In this document: positions 33,389 through 40,709 of the stretch, one piece after another
Layout of the letters: each line of letters starts with the position of its first letter
Numbering within the stretch: the stretch's first letter is position 1
Assembly (NCBI GenBank): GCA_934778125.1
Contig: CAKVOF010000007.1
Location: 1-41,666 of the forward strand
DNA length: 41,666 nt
Direction: 5' to 3'
Source: an uncultured Clostridia bacterium
GTDB lineage: Bacteria > Bacillota > Clostridia > Christensenellales > UBA1242
Notes under the pieces: generated by a model
The model's database searches: none
Told to the model about the DNA's origin: nothing
What the model saw: only the letters and a program-made list of their open reading frames with translations
Made by a program: the position numbers and the translations under genes

Positions 33389-33648
33389 ATTCATCACCTT
33401 TTAATTTATTTTTAAGTTTAATGATTATTCATTATTAAGAATGATTTCAAATCTTTATAATAAAATACCAAATTATTATATATTATATAAACTTAAATAT
33501 CAAATAAAAAAAGCAAATTAGTTAATTTTACATAATAATCAAGATAATCAAGGTTTTATGATGTATCAAATTTATTTTGTTTAGAGAAAAAAATAATATT
33601 TGTTAATTTCAATAATAATTATTAGCTTTCTACACAAAATAATTTAAA

Positions 33649-34077
33649 ATGACAAATAATAACAAAATTTTAATAAAAAGAACAAATTTAATAAAAATCG
33701 AAACACAAAAGTGCAATAAAACAAAAACTAAATGTGTTTTAAAACTTATGCTAGGGGCGTTAATAGGATTTATCAACGGATTTTGGGGTGGCGGGGGTGG
33801 AATGATTTGTGTTCCCGCGTTAACTTTTTGTTGTGATAAAAAAGATAAAGTTGCTCATGCAACAGCTCTTTTTGTTATGTTACCGTTAAGCATTGTGAGT
33901 TTTATTGTTTATTGTTTTGGAAAAAGCATTGACTTAAATTTATCAATTTTCATAACAATTGGCTTTATTATTGGTGGCATAGTCGGGGCATTGCTCCTTA
34001 AAATTATGAAAAGTGTTTGGATTGAAATCATCTTTTGTTTGGTTATCTTTGCTTGTGGAATTAGAATGCTTATATAG
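33649..34077 (+). CDS. TauE/SafE (TSUP) permease, first half protein
   Basis: A 142-residue membrane protein with about four helices after a basic 28-residue N-terminus. The Gly-rich signature GFINGFWGGGGGMICVPAL (about 39-57) is the TSUP family repeat. Full-length TSUP permeases (about 250 residues) contain two such halves and move sulfite, sulfonate or other sulfur anions. Here the second half is the next gene, 8 bases downstream, whose ribosome-binding site (AGGAG) overlaps this stop codon. The start is uncertain: ATG 33649 has no Shine-Dalgarno sequence, and the next in-frame ATG (residue 29) has none either. Confidence 0.8.
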   Translation: MTNNNKILIKRTNLIKIETQKCNKTKTKCVLKLMLGALIGFINGFWGGGGGMICVPALTFCCDKKDKVAHATALFVMLPLSIVSFIVYCFGKSIDLNLSIFITIGFIIGGIVGALLLKIMKSVWIEIIFCLVIFACGIRMLI

Positions 34078-34085
34078 GAGTTTTT

Positions 34086-34520
34086 ATGTTTTTATTATAT
34101 ATACTTGCTGGTGTGATCAGCGGAATAATTGCTGGAATGGGAATGGGTGGAGGAACATTACTGATTCCAATACTTACAATTTTTTATGGGATTGCTCAAA
34201 AAACAGCGCAAGGTGTTAACTTACTTGCATTTATTCCTATGGCAATCGTTGCACTTATTATTCATTTTAAAAATAAACTTGTTGATGTTAAATCAGGTTT
34301 GCAATTAATTATCTTCGGTGTTGTTTTTTCAATATGTGGCGCTATTCTTGCTAACTATATTTCAAATGGACTTTTAAGAACTCTTTTCTCAATTTTTTTG
34401 CTATTTATAGGCCTTTTTCAATTGTTGCATATTATTCATTCAATTTACCTTATGAAGATCAATAAAAACAAAAATGATGTTTTAAAATACTACTCTATTA
34501 AGTATTCAAACATTGAATGA
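34086..34520 (+). CDS. TauE/SafE (TSUP) permease, second half protein
   Basis: A 144-residue membrane protein with four or five helices and the repeat signature AGVISGIIAGMGMGGGTLLIPIL (about 8-30). AGGAG is 6 bases before ATG and overlaps the upstream stop, so the halves are translationally coupled and probably form a heterodimer equal to one full permease. The two frames are offset and each half has its own start and topology, which argues against a simple recent frameshift, although an old split cannot be excluded. The cytoplasmic tail is Lys/Asn/Tyr-rich. The ligand is not predictable. Confidence 0.85.
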   Translation: MFLLYILAGVISGIIAGMGMGGGTLLIPILTIFYGIAQKTAQGVNLLAFIPMAIVALIIHFKNKLVDVKSGLQLIIFGVVFSICGAILANYISNGLLRTLFSIFLLFIGLFQLLHIIHSIYLMKINKNKNDVLKYYSIKYSNIE

Positions 34521-34580
34521 TAATCTTGGAACAGTATTTTATGTGAAAAAATGTAATTGTGTTAATGTAAAATTTGGTGC

Positions 34581-34622
34581 GGTGTAATTACATGTTTTTG
34601 AAGAGGTGTAACTTTCATGTTT
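34581..34622 (+). repeat. Imperfect direct repeat upstream of the ferredoxin gene
   Basis: GGTGTAATTACATGTTT (34581-34597) and GGTGTAACTTTCATGTTT (34605-34622), 24 bases apart. It could be a paired regulator site for the ferredoxin gene about 110 bases downstream of the second copy, or chance. Confidence 0.3.
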
Positions 34623-34766
34623 GTATAGCTAAACAAAAATAAACGATAGTTATTTAATAAATTCTCTTGTTATTATTAAAAAAATTTGATAAAATATCAT
34701 AAATTATGTGTTAAATTTATTTTTTGTTTTGGCATATAATTGTTTAATAAACAAAGGAGAGATAAT

Positions 34767-34931
34767 ATGGTTGATAAAGATGTTTGCATTGGTTGTGGTG
34801 CTTGCGCTAGTGCTTGCCCAGTTGAAGCAATTTCTTTAGATAAAGGTTATGCTGAAGTTGATAAAGATAAATGCATAAAATGTGGAACTTGCGAGGGCAT
34901 TTGTCCAGTTGGAGCAATCAAACTAGATTAA
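34767..34931 (+). CDS. 2[4Fe-4S] ferredoxin
   Basis: A 54-residue clostridial-type electron carrier. Two motifs are complete: C-I-G-C-G-A-C-A-S-A-C-P near residue 8 and C-I-K-C-G-T-C-E-G-I-C-P near residue 36, each CxxCxxCxxxCP. The start is ATG 34767 because AAAGGAGA lies 6 bases upstream; an in-frame TTG further out would run through that site. A TATAAT -10 box is at 34735-34740 with a poor -35. It is monocistronic, with a terminator after the stop. It could supply low-potential electrons to many partners; none is encoded nearby. Confidence 0.95.
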   Translation: MVDKDVCIGCGACASACPVEAISLDKGYAEVDKDKCIKCGTCEGICPVGAIKLD

Positions 34932-34935
34932 TAAA

Positions 34936-34985
34936 CAAAAAAGTAGATAGTTTGCGGTAACGCAATATAATCTGCTTTTTTTTTT
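34936..34985 (+). terminator. Intrinsic terminator of the ferredoxin gene
   Basis: An A-rich arm with AAAAGTAGAT pairs with ATCTGCTTTTTTTTTT (one G-T pair). A small GCGGTAACGC hairpin sits in the loop. Confidence 0.75.
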
Positions 34986-35137
34986 GCGGGTTTTAGTAAA
35001 ATATAATTCAAGAAGATTTTAGTAAAAATTAAGTAAAAGTTGTATTTGAAATAATGCGGTTTATTAAGTAACTTATTATTCTGTAATTGTTAAAGTTTCA
35101 TATTTTTAAAAATTTCTAAAAAAATTAAGTTTACCTG

Positions 35138-35166
35138 TGTACAAATTTAATTTTCTATGCTATAAT
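35138..35166 (+). promoter_or_regulatory. Extended -10 promoter of the Ppx/GppA-like gene
   Basis: TGTACA (35138-35143), 17-base spacer ending in TGC, then TATAAT (35161-35166). The TGnTATAAT extended -10 compensates for a poor -35. Confidence 0.55.
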
Positions 35167-35213
35167 CTTTGCATAGAATGGTGGAATTATGTTTAAAATG
35201 AGAGGAACAAACT

Positions 35214-36725
35214 TTGGAAAAAATTGCTGTTATTGAATTAAACACTAATTATATCAAGATGCAACAAGTTGATGTGATTAGAAATAAATCGTTTTGCATC
35301 ACAGATCAGCTTGTTATGCCAATTAATTTAACTAAGGATTTTTATCCTGAATGTTTTATTAAGCCAACTGTATTGAAAGAAGTTTCAAATATATTAACGA
35401 TTTTTAAAACTATTTTAGAGCGTGAGAATATTACTGAAACAATTTGTTTTGCAACAGAAATTTTAAAAAATGCTAAGAATGCAAATAGTTTTTTGAATGA
35501 AATTCTTAGTGCTTCTGGTTTTAGATTTGAGATTTTAAACCCAGAAGATGAAATTCAAGATTTATATTCTGCTGTTATAAACACATTCAATAAACCAAAA
35601 GGCATCATCATCAATGTTGGCGATTATGCCACTGAAGTTTTAATGTATAATAGAAGAAACATCCTTTTCACATCGATACTTCCATATGGTGCAATAAATT
35701 TAGGTCTTGAATTTGAAAGTTTGCCAACAATGGAAGAAAGATGCAATGCAATTTCTGAAAAGATTATGGTTCAAGTATCTAAATTTGAATGGTTGGGTGA
35801 AATAACTGAAGAATTTGAATATATTGGTACTGGCACAATATTTAGAAATTTAGGTGGATTATCTAGAAGGGCAAAAAAATATCCGCTAGATATTGAACAT
35901 AATTATGATATAAGTGCTGAAGACTTTGCAAAAGTGTACTCGGTTATCAAGCCTGTTGATAGTACCAAAAATAGTAAAATTAAAGGATTAACTGTTAGTG
36001 AATCATTAAGTATTGGTTATGGATTAGCGATTATTGATGGGATTATTAAAGCTATGGATATCAAGTCAATCGCTGTTAGTAAAACTGATAAAGAAGTAGG
36101 AATGTTATTTAAATCTATAATTCCTTTAACAACAGAAAAACCAATAAGTGATTCTTTAGGGTTTAGTTTGCAAGTTATAAATGATTTTTACGATAAAAAA
36201 CCAAATAATATTGCTCAAATTTACGACTTAGCCATGCTTTTATTTAAACAACTTAAAGTTCTACACAAACTTGGAAGGCCATATATTAGAATTTTGAGAA
36301 TTGCAAGTAGTATGTATAATTGCGGTTTAAGAGTTAATTATAAAGATAAAGAAAAATCAGGCTTCTCAATAATTGAAAATAGTGATCTTTATGGTGTTAG
36401 TCACACTGAGATTATCTTAGCATCATTTGTTAGTAAATTAAGAGATTCTGATAATTTGAATTTATCTGAATGGGTTAAATATAAAGAACTTGTAACAGAA
36501 GCTGATTTGGTCGCAGTTAAAAAATTAGCTTGCATCTTAAAAATTGCTGAATCTTTAGATATCACGGGCTATGGCATAATTAAAGATATTAGTTGTGATA
36601 TTTTAGGTGATAGTGTTATTATGAAAACTATTGTTGAAGGAAACCCATATCTTGAAATCAAATATGCAATGCTTTCTGCACCTGAATTTAAAAAAGCATT
36701 TAACAAAAATCTTGAAGTGTTATGA
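35214..36725 (+). CDS. Divergent Ppx/GppA-family protein with degenerate HD-like domain
   Basis: A 503-residue protein starting at TTG 35214, with AGAGGA about 7 bases upstream; no in-frame ATG fits. Residues 1-~305 follow the ASKHA fold of exopolyphosphatase/guanosine-pentaphosphate phosphohydrolase: KIAVIELNTNYIKM, CFATEILKNAKNANSFLNEI, NPEDEIQDLYSAV, GIIINVGDYATEVLMYN and LPYGAINLGLEF. Residues ~320-503 resemble the C-terminal HD-type domain (QLKVLHKLGRPYIRILRIAS, IIENSDLYGVSHTEIIL). The expected HD pair reads N-C in MYNCGLRV and the HHKHS segment reads YKDKEKSG, so that metal site is lost. The N-terminal phosphate loop is also altered. It may therefore be a sensor of polyphosphate or (p)ppGpp rather than an active hydrolase (inference). 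Confidence 0.75.
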   Translation: MEKIAVIELNTNYIKMQQVDVIRNKSFCITDQLVMPINLTKDFYPECFIKPTVLKEVSNILTIFKTILERENITETICFATEILKNAKNANSFLNEILSASGFRFEILNPEDEIQDLYSAVINTFNKPKGIIINVGDYATEVLMYNRRNILFTSILPYGAINLGLEFESLPTMEERCNAISEKIMVQVSKFEWLGEITEEFEYIGTGTIFRNLGGLSRRAKKYPLDIEHNYDISAEDFAKVYSVIKPVDSTKNSKIKGLTVSESLSIGYGLAIIDGIIKAMDIKSIAVSKTDKEVGMLFKSIIPLTTEKPISDSLGFSLQVINDFYDKKPNNIAQIYDLAMLLFKQLKVLHKLGRPYIRILRIASSMYNCGLRVNYKDKEKSGFSIIENSDLYGVSHTEIILASFVSKLRDSDNLNLSEWVKYKELVTEADLVAVKKLACILKIAESLDITGYGIIKDISCDILGDSVIMKTIVEGNPYLEIKYAMLSAPEFKKAFNKNLEVL

Positions 36726-36767
36726 TTTGTTTGATATATTTAACATAAATAAAGTTTTATAAAAAAT

Positions 36768-36805
36768 AAAAAAGTTACTAAAAATTTGAATTAGTAACTT
36801 TTTTT
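36768..36805 (+). terminator. Intrinsic terminator of the Ppx/GppA-like gene
   Basis: AAAAAAGTTACTAA pairs with TTAGTAACTTTTTTT around a short A/T loop. Confidence 0.85.
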
Positions 36806-36817
36806 ATTTAAAAAAAT

Positions 36818-36845
36818 TTGTTAAATCAAATTAATCTGATATAAT
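36818..36845 (+). promoter_or_regulatory. Promoter of the MreB-family gene
   Basis: TTGTTA (36818-36823), 16-base spacer, TATAAT (36840-36845). The leader would be only about 12 bases, with AAAAGGA directly in it. Confidence 0.55.
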
Positions 36846-36863
36846 TAAGAAAAGGATATAATA

Positions 36864-37874
36864 ATGAAAAATTACGATTTAATTGTTGAACTAGGAAGTT
36901 CAAACACCAGTATTTATAAAAAAGACTGGGGTGTTGTTTTGAAAGAACCAACATTAGTTGCTATTGAATCATCTAAAGGCAAAGATGAAGTGATAGCCGT
37001 TGGAGAAGAAGCAAAGAAGTTAATAGGAAAAACAAATAAAAATGTTGACCTAGTAATGCCAATTGTTGATGGTGTTGTTAAAAATCTTAGTTGTGCAAGA
37101 AAAATGCTAGAAAAGTTTTTAACTAAAGTTGGCGAGAAAAATAACTTTTCTAGAAAAAATATTATTTTTAGTGTTCCTTGTGGAGTAAATAGAAAGGAAC
37201 AGCAAGATTTTAAAAATTTGGCATATATGTTAAATGCAAAAAATATTGAACTTATTCCAAATGTATTTTTTGCGTTGGCTGGAATGACAATTGATAATAT
37301 GACAAGCCCTAAAATTATTGTGAATATGGGGGGTGGTGTTACCGACATTGCCGTTATATCAAATTGTGAAATTATTAGTGGTTGCACTGTTGCGATGGGA
37401 AACCGCTCATTAGAGAATAAGATAATTGATGAAATAATAAATAAATACTCGATTGAGATTTCAAGAAAAGATGCTGAAGATATCAAAAAGGAAGTTAGCA
37501 CACTTTTGCCTAATGATATCATTGAATATGAAGTGTTTGGAGTTGATATTAATACCAGTGAAACAAGAGCAATCAAAGCACACTCTCAAGATTTTTTAAA
37601 TCTTTTTACTGAATATTACTCATCAATCGTTAATGCTATTTCTGCGGTAATTAAATCTTGCTCTGTTGAAATAAGAAATGATATTGTTAAAGGTGGAATT
37701 TTGGTGTGTGGTGGAAACGCAACCATCAATGGCTTAGAAAGATTTTTAAGAGGAAGGCTAAATTTGCCAATTCATATTGCAACTGATCCTAAATCTGCGA
37801 CAATAATTGGAATAAACAAGGTGATTAAAAATCCTAAATTATTAAATTCTATTATTAATAATGTGATTTATTGA
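36864..37874 (+). CDS. mreB: MreB-family bacterial actin
   Basis: Forms membrane-bound filaments that guide cell-wall synthesis. It has 336 residues, normal for MreB/Mbl/MreBH. Actin-fold motifs are the phosphate-1 loop DLIVELGSSNTSIYKK (4-19), the MPIVDGVVKNL segment, IIFSVPCGVN, the phosphate-2 loop IIVNMGGGVTDIAVIS, and the adenosine motif GGILVCGGNATINGLERFL. The first loop reads ELGSSNT where classical MreB has DLGTANT, so it is a divergent paralogue; a Mbl- or MreBH-type role is possible. AAAAGGA precedes ATG by 7-8 bases. No mreC or mreD follows; the next genes are minD and minE. Confidence 0.88.
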   Translation: MKNYDLIVELGSSNTSIYKKDWGVVLKEPTLVAIESSKGKDEVIAVGEEAKKLIGKTNKNVDLVMPIVDGVVKNLSCARKMLEKFLTKVGEKNNFSRKNIIFSVPCGVNRKEQQDFKNLAYMLNAKNIELIPNVFFALAGMTIDNMTSPKIIVNMGGGVTDIAVISNCEIISGCTVAMGNRSLENKIIDEIINKYSIEISRKDAEDIKKEVSTLLPNDIIEYEVFGVDINTSETRAIKAHSQDFLNLFTEYYSSIVNAISAVIKSCSVEIRNDIVKGGILVCGGNATINGLERFLRGRLNLPIHIATDPKSATIIGINKVIKNPKLLNSIINNVIY

Positions 37875-38018
37875 TTTTTGTTATTTGTTGTTTAATTAAA
37901 TTAATTAGATATTTTTTATAATTAATTTAAAATTGAAATTTCAATAAGATTCATAAAAACTACATATGTGTTATATATTGGCTGAAATTGTTGTAATATA
38001 ACACCTTATTGTTAAATT

Positions 38019-38054
38019 AAAGTGAAGAAAATTAAGTTTTCTTTACTTTTTTTT
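38019..38054 (+). terminator. Intrinsic terminator upstream of minD
   Basis: AAAGTGAAGAAAA pairs with TTTTCTTTACTTT (one wobble), loop TTAAG, then T residues. It probably ends the mreB transcript. A TATACT -10 box (about 38071-38076) then precedes minD, with a poor -35 in the T tract. Confidence 0.65.
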
Positions 38055-38090
38055 GTTGAATATTTAAACTTATACTAAAGGAGTTTAATT

Positions 38091-38885
38091 ATGGCAAAGG
38101 TGATAGCAATAACTAGTGGGAAAGGTGGAGTTGGAAAAACGACATTTTGTGTTAACTTAGGCTACGCACTAAGTAAGTTAAATCTAAAGGTTTTGTTAAT
38201 TGATGGTGATATTGGCCTTAATAATCTCGATGTTGTTCTAGGCGTTGAAAACAAAATTGTATATGATATTGTTGATGTTATAGAATGCAAGTGTAGGCCA
38301 AGGCAGGCTTTAATAGAAGATTTCAACAATTCAAACATATTTGTTTTACCATCTAATCACACATATTCAAGTTTTGAAATTCAGTCTTTTCATTTAAAAA
38401 GAGTTATAGATGAATTAAAAGATGAGTTTGACTACATACTTATAGATTGTCCAGCAGGTATAGAAGATAATTTTAGAAGAATTGCTGAAGTTGTTAATGA
38501 AAGCATAATTGTAACAACACCACACATATCATCTGTTCGTGATGCTGATAAAACAATATCTGCATTAAAGAGTTGCTTTGTTGATGATATAAAATTTGTT
38601 GTTAATAAAGTTAGAGGTGACTTAATTGTTAGTGGCGATATGATTAAGGTTGAAACGATTGTTGAATATCTTAATATTCCAATTGTTGGTGTTATTCCAG
38701 AAAGTGATGATATTGCTTGTCAGTTACTTGTTGGTGGTGCATGCACGAAAGGTTCTGATGTTTATAAAATTTATAAAATGATTGCTTCTAATTTAGAAAA
38801 CGGAACTAGTGAAATTTTTGATTGTACTAAGAAGTATAGAGGGTTATTTGGTGAAATTCGTAGAAACTTAAAAAGGATTGTTTAA
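38091..38885 (+). CDS. minD: Septum-site-determining ATPase MinD
   Basis: ParA/MinD-family ATPase that binds the membrane when ATP-loaded and positions the division inhibitor. It has 264 residues. The deviant Walker A is SGKGGVGKTTFC (9-20, signature lysine K11). LLIDGDIGLNNLDVVLG forms switch I and ILIDCPAGIE the Walker B/switch II. The C-terminal amphipathic membrane-targeting helix is KYRGLFGEIRRNLKRIV. AAAGGAG precedes ATG by 7 bases. minE follows with a 4-base gap. minC is not present between the mreB-family gene and minD, where Bacillus-type clusters carry it. Confidence 0.95.
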   Translation: MAKVIAITSGKGGVGKTTFCVNLGYALSKLNLKVLLIDGDIGLNNLDVVLGVENKIVYDIVDVIECKCRPRQALIEDFNNSNIFVLPSNHTYSSFEIQSFHLKRVIDELKDEFDYILIDCPAGIEDNFRRIAEVVNESIIVTTPHISSVRDADKTISALKSCFVDDIKFVVNKVRGDLIVSGDMIKVETIVEYLNIPIVGVIPESDDIACQLLVGGACTKGSDVYKIYKMIASNLENGTSEIFDCTKKYRGLFGEIRRNLKRIV

Positions 38886-38889
38886 TGAT

Positions 38890-39132
38890 ATGGGAAATGA
38901 GATGCAATTGATTTGTGAAGATAGATTGAAAAAGGTTTTAATTAGAGATAAAAATGAAAATCCAAAACATATTATGAACGTATTAAAAAGTGATATGCTT
39001 CAAGTCTTAAATAATTATATGGATATAAAGTCAGAGAATTTAGATATTGAAATTGTTGTTTTAGAGAATGGAGCATATAAGCTCTTAATGGAGGGTTATT
39101 CTAATAGAATTAAAATAGCAAAACATATTTAG
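38890..39132 (+). CDS. minE: MinE, topological specificity factor
   Basis: An 80-residue protein that stimulates the MinD ATPase and drives Min oscillation or patterning. The first half, CEDRLKKVLIRDKNENP, aligns with the MinD-contact helix/beta of E. coli MinE (AKERLQIIVAERRRSDAEP). The second half, LKSDMLQVLNNYMDIKSENL, then DIEIVVLENGAYKLLMEGYS, is the dimerisation domain. I use ATG 38890. An in-frame TTG at 38878 directly abuts AAGGA and overlaps the minD end, leaving no spacing. The N-terminal membrane-targeting stretch is shorter than in E. coli. It is co-transcribed with minD. Confidence 0.85.
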   Translation: MGNEMQLICEDRLKKVLIRDKNENPKHIMNVLKSDMLQVLNNYMDIKSENLDIEIVVLENGAYKLLMEGYSNRIKIAKHI

Positions 39133-39196
39133 TTAGGGTACAAGAATAATTAAAAAAAAATTCTCATATATATTAAGGACAAGGAGTTAATATTAT

Positions 39197-39805
39197 ATGG
39201 GAAACAAGGTTGAACTTTTAAGTATACATAAAAATGAAATTATATATAGAAAGAAAAGGAAAAAAATAAACAATAAATTGCTTGTACCAATGCTAATAGT
39301 TTCACCGCTTTTAATTATTGGTTCATCTAAAATGGTGTTTAATGGTTTAGGTTTATCAAAAAATATTCTAAATAATATTAATCCGATTTATTCTCCATAT
39401 GTTGAAACATCAAATTTTGTTTTCACAAGTTCAGATTATGATTTAGAATCAAAAGACTTGCAGTTTGGATTGCCAGTTGTTTGTGAATCTTATGAAATAT
39501 ATGAAAATGAAATCACATTTAAAGTTGCTGAAAATAATGTTGTGAGCGCTTGCGAAGATGGTGTTGTTGTTGAAATATCAACATCAACTGATGGGGTAAG
39601 ATATATTAAAATTTTACATTGTGATAATTATATCACACAATATGAAAACATAGATGTTGTTGGAGTTGAAACAGGGGTTAAAGTTTCAAAAGGTGATTCA
39701 CTTGGACTAGCAAAGAATAATATGATTAAATTAAAAATTGTAAAAGAAAATCAACCAGTCAAAATCGAGAGTATTTCTGAAAATCAAATTGTATGCCAAA
39801 AATAA
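39197..39805 (+). CDS. SpoIVFA-like protein (degenerate M23/LytM domain)
   Basis: A 202-residue protein: a basic cytoplasmic N-terminus (about 1-28), one transmembrane helix (about 29-46) and an external C-terminal domain (about 100-202). That domain has the LytM/M23 beta-fold pattern (VVSACEDGVVVEISTST, then RYIKILHCDNYITQYENI, VETGVKVSKGDSLGLA) but lacks the zinc-binding HxxxD and HxH residues of active peptidases. In Bacillus SpoIVFA has this layout and scaffolds and inhibits the protease SpoIVFB. The next gene is a SpoIVFB-type protease and overlaps this one by 13 bases, which is the main basis for the call. AAGGAG is 10 bases before ATG. An ATA-N16-CATATATA sequence (39146-39172) could be a sporulation promoter, but the case is weak. 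Confidence 0.72.
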   Translation: MGNKVELLSIHKNEIIYRKKRKKINNKLLVPMLIVSPLLIIGSSKMVFNGLGLSKNILNNINPIYSPYVETSNFVFTSSDYDLESKDLQFGLPVVCESYEIYENEITFKVAENNVVSACEDGVVVEISTSTDGVRYIKILHCDNYITQYENIDVVGVETGVKVSKGDSLGLAKNNMIKLKIVKENQPVKIESISENQIVCQK

Positions 39806-40614
39806 ATATTAAATTTGGAATATCATTTATAATTTTTCTTATAATCGCAATTTTTTTAAACTTTTATAAAGAATTGGTAATTTACTTATTTGTCCTTTTT
39901 TTACATGAATATGTTCATAGTTTCGTGGCATATAAACTTGGTTATAAGTTAAATAATATGCTTTTTATGCCTTATGGAGCAAGTGTTTTTGGCAACAACA
40001 TTATTATTTCTGCCAAAAACGAATGTATTATTGCCATTTCTGCACCACTTGTTAACATTTTAACTTCAATAGTTTTGCTTGCTGTTTGGTGGGTGTTTCC
40101 AAGCGTGTACTTTATCACATATGATTTTATGTTCGCGAATTTATCGCTTGGGTTATTTAATTTAATTCCTGTTTTCCCTTTAGATGGTGGTAGAGTGTTG
40201 CTATCAAAATACAAGAATTCAAATATGAAAAAAGTTGTTTTTAGAATTTTGATGTTTAACTCAATTCTTTTTGCTGTTGGTTTTGTTGCACTCTTTGTGA
40301 AGTCAATCTTTTATAGAATAAATTACTCTTATTTGTTTATTGCGTTTTTCCTTATATTATCAATCACAGATTATAAGTCTGAAAATTTTTATAACAAAAC
40401 ATATATAGAAAAAGACTATAAAAGCATTTCAACTCTTCCATTAAAATGTTTTGTTGTCTCGAATAAACTTAGTCCAAATGCATTAGTTAAATATTTAAAT
40501 ATTGATAACTTTATTGTTTTTTTGGTTATAGATCAAAATGGTAAAATTATAAAAACAATAACAGAGTGTGATTTGCTCAACATACTTAAAAAAACAGAAA
40601 AAATAAGGCGCTAA
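39793..40614 (+). CDS. spoIVFB: SpoIVFB-like site-2 intramembrane metalloprotease (M50)
   Basis: A 273-residue polytopic zinc protease with about six transmembrane segments. The active-site HExxH is FLHEYVHSF (H38, E39, H42) and the third ligand lies in LIPVFPLDGGRVL (D131). Residues ~205-273 form a cytoplasmic domain in the position of the CBS domain of Bacillus SpoIVFB (CFVVSNKLSPNALVKYL, FLVIDQNGKIIKTITECDL). In Bacillus the enzyme releases sigma-K from pro-sigma-K at the mother cell-forespore boundary. The first codons overlap the SpoIVFA-like gene. A terminator overlaps the stop. Substrate by analogy only. Confidence 0.88.
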   Translation: MPKINIKFGISFIIFLIIAIFLNFYKELVIYLFVLFLHEYVHSFVAYKLGYKLNNMLFMPYGASVFGNNIIISAKNECIIAISAPLVNILTSIVLLAVWWVFPSVYFITYDFMFANLSLGLFNLIPVFPLDGGRVLLSKYKNSNMKKVVFRILMFNSILFAVGFVALFVKSIFYRINYSYLFIAFFLILSITDYKSENFYNKTYIEKDYKSISTLPLKCFVVSNKLSPNALVKYLNIDNFIVFLVIDQNGKIIKTITECDLLNILKKTEKIRR

Positions 40615-40638
40615 CTTGTTAAAGGAATGCGCTTTTTT
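40605..40638 (+). terminator. Intrinsic terminator after spoIVFB
   Basis: AAGGCGC (40605-40611) pairs with GCGCTTT (one G-T pair) and is followed by T residues. The stem starts inside the last codons of spoIVFB. Confidence 0.6.
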
Positions 40639-40709
40639 GTTTTTTGTTTATTGGTTTTACTAAGATTTGATAGATTTTATTATATTTTTTTGTTAATATA
40701 TATGTGATT

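Noticed and set aside
34013..34219. A 68-codon plus-strand frame bridging the two TSUP half genes
   Set aside because: Checked as evidence of a frameshifted fusion. It does not continue the helices of either half, and each half has its own complete frame.
36914..37576. A 220-codon open frame on the minus strand
   Set aside because: It lies wholly inside the MreB-family gene, has no ribosome-binding site, and its residues mirror the codon bias of the opposite strand.
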